From NCBI GenBank assembly GCA_019310485.1, contig JAFDEF010000021.1, positions 1 to 42,208 on the forward strand: 42,208 bases of DNA, read 5' to 3'. The position numbers and the translations under genes are program-made. The DNA comes from Deltaproteobacteria bacterium. GTDB taxonomy: Bacteria > Desulfobacterota > DSM-4660 > Desulfatiglandales > HGW-15. The notes under the pieces are model-generated. The model made no database searches and had not been told where the DNA came from. It saw only the letters and a program-made list of their open reading frames with translations. Positions 25,406 to 34,447 of this stretch are shown piece after piece. Position 1 is the stretch's first letter. Each line of letters starts with the position of its first letter.

Positions 25406-27543
25406 TTCTCCACGCCGTGTGCCTTGAGAACTTCCAATACCTCGGGGAAATCAATCCGAAGCCGTTTTACAGTTTCAAGGGTCGGAATTCCGTTCTCATT
25501 CCATCCCCTTCTTTTGTAAACAGCCTCTTTGAGCTTTTCATACATTTGTTCACGGATTTTTCTCAAGAGTCTAAGCTTTTCCCCCGTACTTTTCCCGTTA
25601 ATCTCCACACCGTACACTTCTACCAGCTGTTTGTCGTAGCGCTCTCTTCTTGATTCATACTCATCTACCGTTACAGGGCCCATAGCTCTATAAGGAATAT
25701 TATCATGCTCGCTGGTGCCAAAACCCATCTTGAGATTGAAAATTCGCTGAAAATCGTATACCGCCTCGCTCATGGTAATCAAGTCGCCAGGCTCTACGCT
25801 TCGTCCTGTAACTGCACCAAAAAACTCCGCATACCATTTCACGTGCTTAATCACTTTGGCAGGTTCTTTTGTATCCTTATTGTCCTCAGGCACGATATCG
25901 TTCCAGGGCAGCTTGCAAAGTCCGCACAAACCAAACCATGTGCGAAACATCGGAAACCAGTAGAGAGCCTCTGCTTTTTGCTCGAAGGTGGGCATATAGT
26001 TATGCACCATGTCAAGGAAGATCAACCAGGCTTCGTCGTGCTGGGGGCCCTTGAGCGTAAGGCCGTAGCCACCCTGCTGTGCAAGAGACTCCTTGGTCAT
26101 GTACTCTGAAAATTCGAGGCCCTTGGCCTCCATCCCAATGTCCTGTATTGCATCAGGATCCGCACCGTATTCCTCGGCAAAAATCTTTTTCATTTGGCGC
26201 ACACCCCGGCCGACGACCCTGCCAAAGCCCCGGCCGGCAGCCATTTGATGAAGAAGCTCCAGGGCCCCGGCCCTGTTGCCGAAGGAAAGATCCAACCCCC
26301 CGGTGTGTTTTTCATTTATCAAGCCAGTTTCAAAACATTCCATCACAAAGGCCATACTGGTACCCACTGAAATTGTATCAAGCCCGTATGTGTCGCAGTA
26401 GAAGTTCATCTCCGTCACTGTATAGGGATCGAAAATGCCCAGGTTTGACCCACAACCCGCAATGGTTTCATATTCCGGGCCGTCGACAAAGACCCTCTTG
26501 CCCTTGTAAGGACCTGTAACAGGCACAAAGTCCTTCACGCCGTGTGAACAGGCCACGGTACACCCGATCCAGCATCCGTCAAACCCTTTGTCAAATATGC
26601 GTCTAAATACCTCCTGGCCCAGATTGGGTGCTCGAGGATCCTGACCATAGCGAAAATTTTTCACCGGAAGACAGTCATGATCGTTCATAATTTCCACCAG
26701 GTGGGTGGTGCCGACTCTGGCCATATCGTTTTGTCTGGGATCCAGTTCCACAATTTCACGGGAATGCATCTTTGCGACCTTTTTCAATTCCTCCTCATTC
26801 GCGGGATTATTAGTTTTCACCGTAACCTTGTCCCAGCATGACACAAGCGCCTTTATCCCCTTGTCGGAAAAAACAGAGCCTATGCCTCCTCGACCTGCCT
26901 GCTTGTACCTCGCCCTTCCCCGCCCCGTGTCATACCAGGAAAAGTTCAGACAGCCCATGAGTGTATGCTTGGCTCCGGGCCCGGTTGATACCACAGAAAC
27001 ATTTCTCGGCTTTCCCTGGGCAAAGTGCTGTGTCAAAATATGCGAGATTTCATGAGCCATATCAGGGAGTTCGGGCGCCTGGAAAAGCTGTACCTTTTGA
27101 GATATACCGTCTATTAAAATTATTACATCCCCGGTGGCTTTACCACGTAGCTCAAGGGCGTCAAAACCGGAGAATTTCAAGTAAGGACCAAAGTAACCAC
27201 CCACATTGGAGTCCATCACCGATCCGGTGGTGGGAGAAATAGAAGTGACAATACTCTTTCCAGACCCGGGATATATTGGGGTTCCGCCCAGAGGTCCGCT
27301 GGAGATACAGATAGCATTTTCAGGATCGTTCCACTTTGTGCTGCCCTTTACCGCATTCCAAAGAAACCAGAGGCAAAAACCCCTCCCTCCTACAAAGATC
27401 TCTTTCACTTTTTCCTCAAGTGGCTTGATCGAAATCTCGGAAGTGGACAGGTCTACATGGAGCGTCTGGTTCGCATAACCCCTTTCAATAGTAGGCCGTA
27501 GATATTTCAGCGTTTTTACCTCTCTCAGCTTTATCTCTGTCAT
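25402..27543 (-). CDS. Tungsten-type aldehyde:ferredoxin oxidoreductase family protein
   Basis: A 713-residue AOR-family enzyme with the family's N-terminal tungstopterin domain (HVDLSTSEISIKPL, VGGRGFCLWFLW, SSGPLGGTPIYPGSGKS, GGYFGPYLKFSGFDALELRG). The [4Fe-4S] ligands are DGCWIGCTVACSHG plus a distal cysteine in FGLCGLCKLPW. The spacing C-x3-C-x3-C differs from the C-x2-C-x3-C of well-studied archaeal AOR. The usual reaction is aldehyde to acid with ferredoxin reduction, or the reverse. The family also includes BamB of class II benzoyl-CoA reductase, but no other bam genes are here. It overlaps the MoaD gene and follows two flavin dehydrogenase subunits. Confidence 0.9.
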   Translation of the reverse strand: MTEIKLREVKTLKYLRPTIERGYANQTLHVDLSTSEISIKPLEEKVKEIFVGGRGFCLWFLWNAVKGSTKWNDPENAICISSGPLGGTPIYPGSGKSIVTSISPTTGSVMDSNVGGYFGPYLKFSGFDALELRGKATGDVIILIDGISQKVQLFQAPELPDMAHEISHILTQHFAQGKPRNVSVVSTGPGAKHTLMGCLNFSWYDTGRGRARYKQAGRGGIGSVFSDKGIKALVSCWDKVTVKTNNPANEEELKKVAKMHSREIVELDPRQNDMARVGTTHLVEIMNDHDCLPVKNFRYGQDPRAPNLGQEVFRRIFDKGFDGCWIGCTVACSHGVKDFVPVTGPYKGKRVFVDGPEYETIAGCGSNLGIFDPYTVTEMNFYCDTYGLDTISVGTSMAFVMECFETGLINEKHTGGLDLSFGNRAGALELLHQMAAGRGFGRVVGRGVRQMKKIFAEEYGADPDAIQDIGMEAKGLEFSEYMTKESLAQQGGYGLTLKGPQHDEAWLIFLDMVHNYMPTFEQKAEALYWFPMFRTWFGLCGLCKLPWNDIVPEDNKDTKEPAKVIKHVKWYAEFFGAVTGRSVEPGDLITMSEAVYDFQRIFNLKMGFGTSEHDNIPYRAMGPVTVDEYESRRERYDKQLVEVYGVEINGKSTGEKLRLLRKIREQMYEKLKEAVYKRRGWNENGIPTLETVKRLRIDFPEVLEVLKAHGVEK

Positions 27544-27612
27544 GGGCTCCCCCTTTTTGGTCTCAAAGGGTTTAATAACTTGGGTCTAAAGGAAATTGCC
27601 ACAGCCAGTTCA

Positions 27613-28773
27613 TCACTTGAGCGCCTCTTCACCTCCAAAGGATCGGTAAGGTGAAAAAGCTTCAAGGATTATTCTGTCGTTTTCAGTTGTTTTTCCTGTT
27701 ATCGTTCTGGCTACCAGCTCTCCCACCCCGGGGCCGAGCATAAACCCCTGCCCGCACATGCCTGTGGCATGTAGAAGTCCTTTCACATCCCTGTTCCATC
27801 CAACCAGCGGAGAACCATCGGGTGACATAGGATAGAGCCCCCTCCACACTCTTCTTACCCTCAGGTTTTTGAGTTTGGGCAGAAGATTCACCATCCTTGC
27901 TCCCACCTGGGGCAAAAATCGGGAGGTTTCCCTCTTGTCGGTCCCGACAATCACGGGGTCGGGGGTGATGCAAAAGACGACCTGGCCAAGCTTATTCTGG
28001 TAGAAGTAGTAATTTTTCGAGTTCGGCCCCGGCCTCAGGTCCACCACCATGCATGTAAAAAATGGCTTTACCGGCTCGCTTATTGCTGCTTCATGGGAAT
28101 CAGGGGTAACCGGAATATCGACACCCGCACTCCTGCAAAGGGTACGTGAATAAGGCCCTGCTGCATCCACCACAACCTCAGAGCGGTACTCTCCTTTGTC
28201 GGTAATAACTCCGGCGACACTTCGGTTATTTAGAACAATTTTCTCAACGTTCTCCTTAAAACGAAACTCAATGCCGCTTTGCACCGCCTTTTTGTAAAAA
28301 GCATTGCTGGAGCGAAGTGGAGAGGCTGACCCGTCATCAGGAGAAAAAGTGCCCCCTCTCAGCCCATCCCTGTTTATTCCAGGAACAACCTCTGCTATTG
28401 CTTCAGGGCCGACAAACTCAATATTAAGGCCGAACTTCTTTTGAATAGGCAGTATGCTCTTTAAGGCCTTCTCATCGACCTCTCTGTAAACTGGAAATGT
28501 GTATCCACCTTTAAGCCACTCAATGTCATCCCCGTGAAGCTCTTTCCACGAGGAAAATATCTCCAGGGATCTCAGGCAAGTAAGAATTTTAGCCGGGTCA
28601 GAATGAGTGGCCCTTATACCGCCAATTGCACGCTTGTTTTCACCTTGACCCGGGGAAGGCATTTTGTCCAGAACGAGAGCCTTTACCCCCTGTTCTCCAA
28701 GGGCCATCGCAGTTGGAACTCCCACAGAGCCTGCTCCTACAATGATCACATCAAAATTTTTTCTGTTTGTCAC
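27613..28773 (-). CDS. DAO-family FAD-dependent oxidoreductase (beta subunit-like)
   Basis: About 386 residues of the D-amino acid oxidase/glycine oxidase/sarcosine oxidase beta fold. The FAD motif FDVIIVGAGSVGVPTAMALG is at the N-terminus, with VVVDAAGPYS in the middle and the C-terminal GWNRDVKGLLHATGMCGQGF closing the FAD site. I take the GTG at 28773, which has GGAGG 5 nt upstream; a GTG at 28785 is in frame but covers that site. Together with the next gene upstream it makes a two-subunit dehydrogenase for an amino acid, imino acid or hydroxy acid, like HcnBC, proline dehydrogenase or opine oxidase pairs. The substrate is not evident. Confidence 0.87.
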   Translation of the reverse strand: MTNRKNFDVIIVGAGSVGVPTAMALGEQGVKALVLDKMPSPGQGENKRAIGGIRATHSDPAKILTCLRSLEIFSSWKELHGDDIEWLKGGYTFPVYREVDEKALKSILPIQKKFGLNIEFVGPEAIAEVVPGINRDGLRGGTFSPDDGSASPLRSSNAFYKKAVQSGIEFRFKENVEKIVLNNRSVAGVITDKGEYRSEVVVDAAGPYSRTLCRSAGVDIPVTPDSHEAAISEPVKPFFTCMVVDLRPGPNSKNYYFYQNKLGQVVFCITPDPVIVGTDKRETSRFLPQVGARMVNLLPKLKNLRVRRVWRGLYPMSPDGSPLVGWNRDVKGLLHATGMCGQGFMLGPGVGELVARTITGKTTENDRIILEAFSPYRSFGGEEALK

Positions 28774-28852
28774 CGTTTCCTCCACCCCATATCATCGTCA
28801 CTCAAGTGGCCTGCTGATTTTTCTGGAAACGAGTTCGGTTCCATGCAGCGCA

Positions 28853-30937
28853 TCATTTTTTGTCCGCCATCCTCATCCCTGCCAGAACGCCGAGTGGTAC
28901 CTCTACAAAGAGAGGGCGATCGGTTCTGTCGGTCACCTCACTTAGATCGATACCTTCCTCCTCGAATATGCGTAAAATCATGGGCCTGCACGTTTTTGAT
29001 CCACAGGCTCCCATCCCCGCCCTTGTGAGTGCCTTGAGTTGATTCATGTCTCGAACTCCTCCCCTTATGGCAGCCCTTATCTCTCCTGCAGTAACCCGTT
29101 CACAGCGACAGATAATGGCTTCATCGGGGGGCAACTCTTTCTCATATACCAGGGATGGTTCGACCTGTTTTTCCTGCACCCATATTCCAGCCACTTCCTT
29201 TGCTATGTTTTTTTCAACTCGGACCTGGATAAGAAGGGTACCGGGGTACTTCTTGCGATTTGTAATGACTTTCTCAACAGGATAATACCCCAGGACAGCG
29301 CCTTCCTCGTCGGTGAGAGGAATCTTCTCTCCAATCTCTACCTTTTCCCGCCAGATTTCGTAGGGCAATGTCACGGTCGGGTGTTCGCTGTCATTACGGT
29401 AATCCACAAGGGTTACTGCAAGGCCGGGGCATACAAAGACACAATTCAAGCACCCTTTACACATTCCTTGTTCAACCATATAGGGAAGTCCCATGATTTC
29501 ATCCCCTTCCATCTTGATCGCCCCCTCCGGGCAAACCGATGCACATGGGTTGCAGGGGACCTCCTGGTAACAATGGAAAATGGGCATTACCCCGTCTTCG
29601 CTCTTTGGTTTCTCCCTTTTAACAGAAGGCCCCGGCTTGGATTTGAGGACAATCTCTTTTTCCTTCCAGGATTTCGGTATCTCTCCCTCGTAAAGGCCAA
29701 GGGATCTAGCAATCTTCAAACCCTCTATCTTTCCAGTAAACATGGCAGCAGAAGCTTCGGCAATTTCCCTGGCATCACCCGCTGCATATGCATCCATACC
29801 CCACTCCCTGGCTTTTAGATAAAACTCATTTACCTCCGCCAGGCCTACTGCTATGAGCACGGTGTCAACTTCAAATGTTTTGTAAGTGCCGGGCATAACC
29901 CGCCAATCTTTATCCAGTTGCGCAATTGTAACTGATTCAACCCTCTCTCTGCCACTTGCTGATACCACCGTGTGGCCGGTATATATGGGCACTCCCAACC
30001 TTCTGAGCTTATCAGCGTGAACCCTGTAACCTCCTACCTGGGGTAGCGCCTCCACAAGTGCGACCACGCCTATGCCTGCCTGGATTGCGTGATATCCGGC
30101 GATCAGTCCTACGTTACCTCCTCCAACCACCAGAATCTTTTCTGATGCCCTGACCAGGTCTCTGTTGACAAGGGTCTGAAAAGCCCCTGCCCCATAGACT
30201 CCCGGTAGGGTATTCCCAGGGAATGAGAGCATTTTCTCCCTCGCACCTGATGCAACAAGTAGCTTCAATGGTATTATTTTGCGGTATATTTTATCCTTTA
30301 CTATCCCCACAATCCCGTCAGAGAACACTCCTACTGCCGTTGCGTTCAGCCAGATTTCCACTGAACTCAGCCTGCTCAGCTCCTGTTCAAGGATGCGCGC
30401 GATTTCAAAGCCACGGGTCCCGGCATGGGAGTCTTCTACTGAGCCAAAAAACTTATGGGTCTGCAGCACTAGTTTTCCTCCCAGGCGAGACTTGTCATCT
30501 ACAAGAAGTGTGTCAATGCCTCTTTTCCCAAGCTCCACTGCAGCAGAAAGGCCGGCTGGCCCCCCACCTATGATAAGAACTTCGACTTCTCTAACAGGTG
30601 GCTCTCTCAGGAGAGGCACGCTGTCATCTTCCGGAAGATCCGGCAACCCTTCAATGCTTTCAACGGCCATTCCGGGTTCAAGTCGTGTCATGCATGACTT
30701 AACCGGAAGCCCATTTGCCATGACAAGGCACTGTGAGCACTGCCCATTGGCGCAAAAAATGCTCTGAGGACTTCCGTCCTTGGCGTGGTGTCCAAAGACG
30801 TTTATGCCGTTTGCAACCAGGGAAGATGCTATTGTTTCTCCTTCATAACCAACCAGGTTCTCCCCGTTCCAGGTGAACTCCACTTCCTTTCTTCTAGGGA
30901 TTTCAAGTATCGGATGCTTTGTTATTCTTTTCTCCAT
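28853..30937 (-). CDS. Multidomain FAD/Fe-S oxidoreductase (sarcosine oxidase alpha/HcnAB-like fusion)
   Basis: A 694-residue electron-transfer protein built of four modules. Residues 1-95: [2Fe-2S] domain (IFCANGQCSQCLVMANG with a later cysteine). About 110-430: FAD/NAD(P)H pyridine-nucleotide oxidoreductase (VLIIGGGPAGLSAAVELG; ILVVGGGNVGLIAGYHA). About 460-530: two [4Fe-4S] motifs (CNPCASVCPEG; CKGCLNCVFVCPG), the first lacking the first cysteine spacing of a standard set but with CYQEVPC nearby. The C-terminus: BFD-type [2Fe-2S] domain (CRCERVTAGEI ... GACGSKTCRP). It probably takes electrons from the DAO-type subunit encoded just downstream and passes them to ferredoxin or NAD. Confidence 0.9.
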   Translation of the reverse strand: MEKRITKHPILEIPRRKEVEFTWNGENLVGYEGETIASSLVANGINVFGHHAKDGSPQSIFCANGQCSQCLVMANGLPVKSCMTRLEPGMAVESIEGLPDLPEDDSVPLLREPPVREVEVLIIGGGPAGLSAAVELGKRGIDTLLVDDKSRLGGKLVLQTHKFFGSVEDSHAGTRGFEIARILEQELSRLSSVEIWLNATAVGVFSDGIVGIVKDKIYRKIIPLKLLVASGAREKMLSFPGNTLPGVYGAGAFQTLVNRDLVRASEKILVVGGGNVGLIAGYHAIQAGIGVVALVEALPQVGGYRVHADKLRRLGVPIYTGHTVVSASGRERVESVTIAQLDKDWRVMPGTYKTFEVDTVLIAVGLAEVNEFYLKAREWGMDAYAAGDAREIAEASAAMFTGKIEGLKIARSLGLYEGEIPKSWKEKEIVLKSKPGPSVKREKPKSEDGVMPIFHCYQEVPCNPCASVCPEGAIKMEGDEIMGLPYMVEQGMCKGCLNCVFVCPGLAVTLVDYRNDSEHPTVTLPYEIWREKVEIGEKIPLTDEEGAVLGYYPVEKVITNRKKYPGTLLIQVRVEKNIAKEVAGIWVQEKQVEPSLVYEKELPPDEAIICRCERVTAGEIRAAIRGGVRDMNQLKALTRAGMGACGSKTCRPMILRIFEEEGIDLSEVTDRTDRPLFVEVPLGVLAGMRMADKK

Positions 30938-31054
30938 GGAATATCACCCTTTGTCTGCGCTCCTCCTGGTTTTCGCCAAGCCTCTGTTTTGTTCTATCAT
31001 TCCTGAGGAAAATGTTTATGCCCGGCATTCACTGATCGAGGAGCTATTTTCATG

Positions 31055-32038
31055 TTAAATGTGAATCTCTGCTATATCTCCATCTTGAAGCACGTAGTCT
31101 CGTTGTACCATCTGTCCATCATATACTTTTGATCCCCACACCCTGGCATATTTCAGTTTCTCCTTAAAGTCCTTGTGAATCTTTTCTGCCAAGTCTTCAA
31201 GGGTGCTCTCTCTAGGGAGTACGAAAGGGGCTCTTAAGTCCGGCTCTTTCCCGGGAGCTCTCGTATAAACGCGAATAATGCCCGAAAGTTCATAAACCTT
31301 TTCTACCAAAGCCCTGAGGTTTCGCCCGGTTTTGACAGATATCCCCAGTGTAGTGAGGTTAACTTCCGAAAGTTCCAAGAAAACCTGGTAGTCTTCTTCT
31401 CTTTCCCCGTCTACCTTGTTAACAGCTATCAATGTCTTCTTTATAAAGGGCGCTTTCTTAAGATCGTCCGGGAGGGGAGTACCCTCCGGAAAAACCCGCC
31501 ATTCACGCAAAATGGAGAGACTGTCATCAAGCTGTTGTAAAGTATCGGCATGAAGATCCAGAAGAAGGATCACGACATCTGCCCTCCGCACCAAGTCTCC
31601 CATCCATGGCTCTTTGTATTCCCTCGTGATTGGGGGAGTATCTATAAGCTGGAATTGAATATTCTCATAAGGGACCATGCCTGGGGTGGGCTTCCACGTT
31701 GAATGGGGAAATTCCGCGACTTCAGGCTCTGCATTTGTAAGAGCCGCTACCAGGGAGGATTTCCCCGAGTTTGGGGGCCCTATGACCACTACCTGGGATG
31801 CTCCTTCTTTGTCAATTGAATACGCTGTGCCTCTTGTGGCAGTCCCCTTTTTTTGTTGGGCCTGCGCCTTGAGCTTGGATATTTTTCGCCGCAAATCCGC
31901 CCGAAGCTTGTCAGTGCCCTTGTGCTTGGGCATAATCGCGAGCATCTCTTCCAGGGCCTGCACCTTTTCCTGCGGCGTCTTACCCTCGCGGTAGCGCTTC
32001 TCTGCCTCGAAATACATTGGCGGCAGATTGGCCGGCAT
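31055..32038 (-). CDS. TGS-domain GTPase, Obg/DRG-like
   Basis: A 327-residue GTPase of the OBG/DRG group. An N-terminal basic coiled segment (residues 1-65) is followed by the G domain: G1 GPPNSGKSS, G3 DTPP, G4 NKVD and a G5-like SVKT. The C-terminal TGS domain covers about 255-327 (LEDLAEKIHKDFKEKLKYAR). GGAGG lies 7 nt before the ATG. It is 12 bp downstream of the DUF89 gene. Relatives bind ribosomes or tRNA-related complexes; a precise role is not known. Its presence at the head of a metabolic run may only reflect shared transcription. Confidence 0.88.
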   Translation of the reverse strand: MPANLPPMYFEAEKRYREGKTPQEKVQALEEMLAIMPKHKGTDKLRADLRRKISKLKAQAQQKKGTATRGTAYSIDKEGASQVVVIGPPNSGKSSLVAALTNAEPEVAEFPHSTWKPTPGMVPYENIQFQLIDTPPITREYKEPWMGDLVRRADVVILLLDLHADTLQQLDDSLSILREWRVFPEGTPLPDDLKKAPFIKKTLIAVNKVDGEREEDYQVFLELSEVNLTTLGISVKTGRNLRALVEKVYELSGIIRVYTRAPGKEPDLRAPFVLPRESTLEDLAEKIHKDFKEKLKYARVWGSKVYDGQMVQRDYVLQDGDIAEIHI

Positions 32039-32050
32039 ACCCTGTTCCTC

Positions 32051-32890
32051 CTATGCCTGCATCAAAACAAGCTCACCCTCTTTTAAGCCGGTGTGCCTTG
32101 CAATGACCGGGCATTTAACCATCAAGAGAAAAAATATAGGGCCCTTTTCCTCTGAAAGGCCTTCAAAATTGCCTTGGCCCTTACTGATAATGAGGTCTGA
32201 ATTTCTAAAAGCTTGAAGAACATTTTTTGAACACCTGGAGAGAATAGTGCCGGGTGCATCGCAGCCCGAGGGGATCACTTCTGCGACTTCATTCAGGCCA
32301 CTGTTTATAGCATCTTCTAGTGTTGCATCGTTTATGATCGGCTTTTCCCTGACAACGTAAGTCACCGGTTTTCTCATTGTCTCTATCAAAATCCTGTCAA
32401 AAACCGTCTCCCCTGCATTATCCCCCAGAAAAAGGATGTTCCTGGCCTTATCAAGACGTCTTTTAAAGGCTTCAAAGTGGGTGAGCGAAAAATCTTTTTC
32501 AATTGCCTTTTTAACTTCGGCTTCAAAGTCAAAACCAGGGTTTGCTCCAAAATCAATGCTATTTCCCGCTATAGAGATCTTGACGGCCATCTGCAATGGA
32601 TCATCCGCTGCCTCCACAAGCGCCTTCATGGAAGAGTAAACCTTAAGCGCTTCTCTTATATTTTTCTCTTTCATGCCCTTGTAAGGATCCAGAACACCCG
32701 TTATCTCCCTGACGATAGGGTATACGAGGCTAGCTGTTTCAGGAGGCGGGCTGGTTAAGGGGATTTCAGGAAAAAGCAGCCCCACCCTGTCCAGAACTTC
32801 TTTTATCTTTTTTTCATCATTTGTGGCCGCTCTGGCAGCAAAGAGAGCCTGTTTCAGGAAACACGGGATGCACTCCAGATAAGTTCGCAC
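32051..32890 (-). CDS. DUF89/ARMT1-family metal-dependent phosphatase
   Basis: A 279-residue DUF89 protein. The N-terminal metal-binding motif LECIPCF, central FLGDNAGETVFDRILIE and VVREKPIINDATLEDA, and the C-terminal DLIISKGQGNFEGLSE are the hallmark segments. Relatives act as metal-dependent damage-control phosphatases on sugar phosphates and cofactor intermediates. The start is GTG at 32890 with GGAG about 12 nt upstream. It appears to be the first gene of the minus-strand run that ends with the AOR/MoaD pair. The 230 bp upstream separates it from a divergent nucleotidyltransferase and shows no clear promoter. Confidence 0.87.
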   Translation of the reverse strand: MRTYLECIPCFLKQALFAARAATNDEKKIKEVLDRVGLLFPEIPLTSPPPETASLVYPIVREITGVLDPYKGMKEKNIREALKVYSSMKALVEAADDPLQMAVKISIAGNSIDFGANPGFDFEAEVKKAIEKDFSLTHFEAFKRRLDKARNILFLGDNAGETVFDRILIETMRKPVTYVVREKPIINDATLEDAINSGLNEVAEVIPSGCDAPGTILSRCSKNVLQAFRNSDLIISKGQGNFEGLSEEKGPIFFLLMVKCPVIARHTGLKEGELVLMQA

Positions 32891-33129
32891 TGTTTGTCAG
32901 GGGCTCCTTTCCTTAAAACTCCTGTTTATGGCAGAATTTCTTCACATACTCTTAGAATAATCAGACCTTATTATCAAGTCTGTTGTTGAGGCTGGCGCAT
33001 TGAAAGGGGGGTGGTCTTGAAAAACATGACTCATAGTTGTATTTGTAAGGAAGGTTTTTTGGTGCCATTACTTTTGCCCTGAGTATTGATCGGCTACGAA
33101 GAGGGTTCTTCACGTTTGAGGTGCGCGCG

Positions 33130-34032
33130 ATGAAGGCTATGATACTGGCAGCGGGCTTAGGAACAAGATTGCGGCCCCTTACCAATGAGAAACCAAAAGC
33201 TCTGATCCCTGTTGCAAACCAGCCTGTGATTGCGAGAGTGATAAAGTACCTGAAGGCACATGGCGTCAGTGAGATTGTGGTAAATGCTCACCATCACTCC
33301 AAACAAATCGTGAATTACCTTGACGCCGGTAAGCCTTTCGGAGTGAATATAGAGGTCAGGGTCGAGCGGGAAATTCTGGGCACTGGAGGAGGGATAAAAA
33401 ATACCTTCGGTTTTTGGGACAGTGAGCCGTTCGTGGTCGTGAATGCCGATGTTTTGACAGATATTGATCTCTCACGAGCCTATGCCCACCATAAAGCATC
33501 CGGAGCCCTGGTTACCCTAATCCTTCATGACTGCGAGCCCTTTAATCAAATCCACACCGAAGCTGCTACTGAGAGGATCACAAAAATTGCAAAGAAAGCC
33601 GAGCCCGGTGCCCTGGCCTTCACCGGCTTACACATCATGGATCCCGAATTGCTCTCTTATATTCCCGCGCAAGGATACTTCGATATCATTGAATGCTACA
33701 GAGAACTGATCAACAGAGGGAATCCTCCCGCCGCCTTTGTATCAAAAGAGCATTACTGGCGGGATATAGGCAGCATAGATGATTACATACAGGCGAACAA
33801 GGAGCTGGCACACCACTCATTTGAAATAGCCGAGAATTCCCGGGTAGATCAGTCAGTAAAGTTCAGGCAATGGGCCGCAGTGGGTCCAAATGCCAGGCTT
33901 GAGGCAAATGTGGAAGTGCAAAGGTCAATACTATGGGAGGACGTCCGGGTGAGCAAAGGTGTAAAAATTGTTGACAGTATTGTTACCTCTCGTAAGAGGG
34001 TTGAAAGCGACCTGATCTCACAAATTTACTAG
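33130..34032 (+). CDS. NDP-sugar nucleotidyltransferase
   Basis: A sugar-phosphate nucleotidyltransferase of about 300 residues. The N-terminal signature MILAAGLGTRLRPLTNEKPK binds the nucleotide and ends in the catalytic lysine. VVNADVLTDID gives the metal-binding aspartate. EHYWRDIGSIDDYIQA is the family's sugar-site motif, and the C-terminus (residues about 240-300) has short left-handed beta-helix-like repeats. Resembles MurNAc-1-P/mannose-1-P type enzymes. The ATG at 33130 is used because GAGG is 8 nt upstream; a GTG at 33121 would add three residues. Confidence 0.9.
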   Translation: MKAMILAAGLGTRLRPLTNEKPKALIPVANQPVIARVIKYLKAHGVSEIVVNAHHHSKQIVNYLDAGKPFGVNIEVRVEREILGTGGGIKNTFGFWDSEPFVVVNADVLTDIDLSRAYAHHKASGALVTLILHDCEPFNQIHTEAATERITKIAKKAEPGALAFTGLHIMDPELLSYIPAQGYFDIIECYRELINRGNPPAAFVSKEHYWRDIGSIDDYIQANKELAHHSFEIAENSRVDQSVKFRQWAAVGPNARLEANVEVQRSILWEDVRVSKGVKIVDSIVTSRKRVESDLISQIY

Positions 34033-34067
34033 CAATTCCAAAAATGCAAGGCCCTTACCTTATTTAT

Positions 34068-34143
34068 TGGAGCCACCGCGCGGAGTCGAACCGCGGACAT
34101 CCTCATTACGAGTGAGGTGCTCTACCAGCTGAGCTACGGTGGC
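34068..34143 (-). tRNA. tRNA-Thr (anticodon CGU), CCA encoded
   Basis: The minus strand folds into a complete cloverleaf: 7-bp acceptor stem GCCACCG/CGGTGGC, D arm GCTCAGCTGGTAGAGC, anticodon arm CCTCA-CTCGTAA-TGAGG with anticodon CGT at 34110-34108, T arm CGCGG-TTCGACT-CCGCG, discriminator T and genomic CCA (34070-34068). It reads ACG threonine codons. It is a possible integration site, but no phage or island gene borders it. Confidence 0.97.
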
Positions 34144-34447
34144 TCTGGATAGTTGAGGAAGGCTAATACGATAGCATCCAACACTTCCCGCCTGATCTTA
34201 CTCTTCCCCTCAAAGAACGCTGTGAGCAAATGGTATGAACTTTCGATCCCTTTTCCTGCAGATTACCACATTGATTTCCAGAACGCCAGACCAAAAAATT
34301 GAAGCCACCCGGCGGGTCCCCCTCCTGAAGTGGGTGCTACCTGACATCATAGCTCAAAAATTTGCTCTTTCACAGAATCCTCCTTATTGGTATATTGGCC
34401 AAATCGAGGGATAAGGAAATATGATCTTCAAGGCCGGGAGGTAGCTT
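34144..34447. other. Intergenic region between tRNA-Thr and pyrF
   Basis: About 300 bp between divergently read genes. Apart from the pyrF promoter candidate I see no gene, repeat or att-like duplication of the tRNA end. Confidence 0.5.
34369..34396 (+). promoter_or_regulatory. Sigma-70-like promoter of pyrF
   Basis: TTCACA (34369-34374, five of six consensus) and TATATT (34391-34396, five of six) are 16 bp apart. The predicted leader is about 45 nt and ends in GGGAGG just before the pyrF start codon. Confidence 0.55.

Noticed and set aside
25402..27543. Class II benzoyl-CoA reductase subunit BamB
   Set aside because: Same protein family, but none of bamC-I is nearby and a dedicated MoaD plus a DAO-type dehydrogenase fit an AOR better. 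Kept only as an alternative.
34068..34143. tRNA-associated genomic island
   Set aside because: No integrase and no duplicated tRNA 3' end found in the window.
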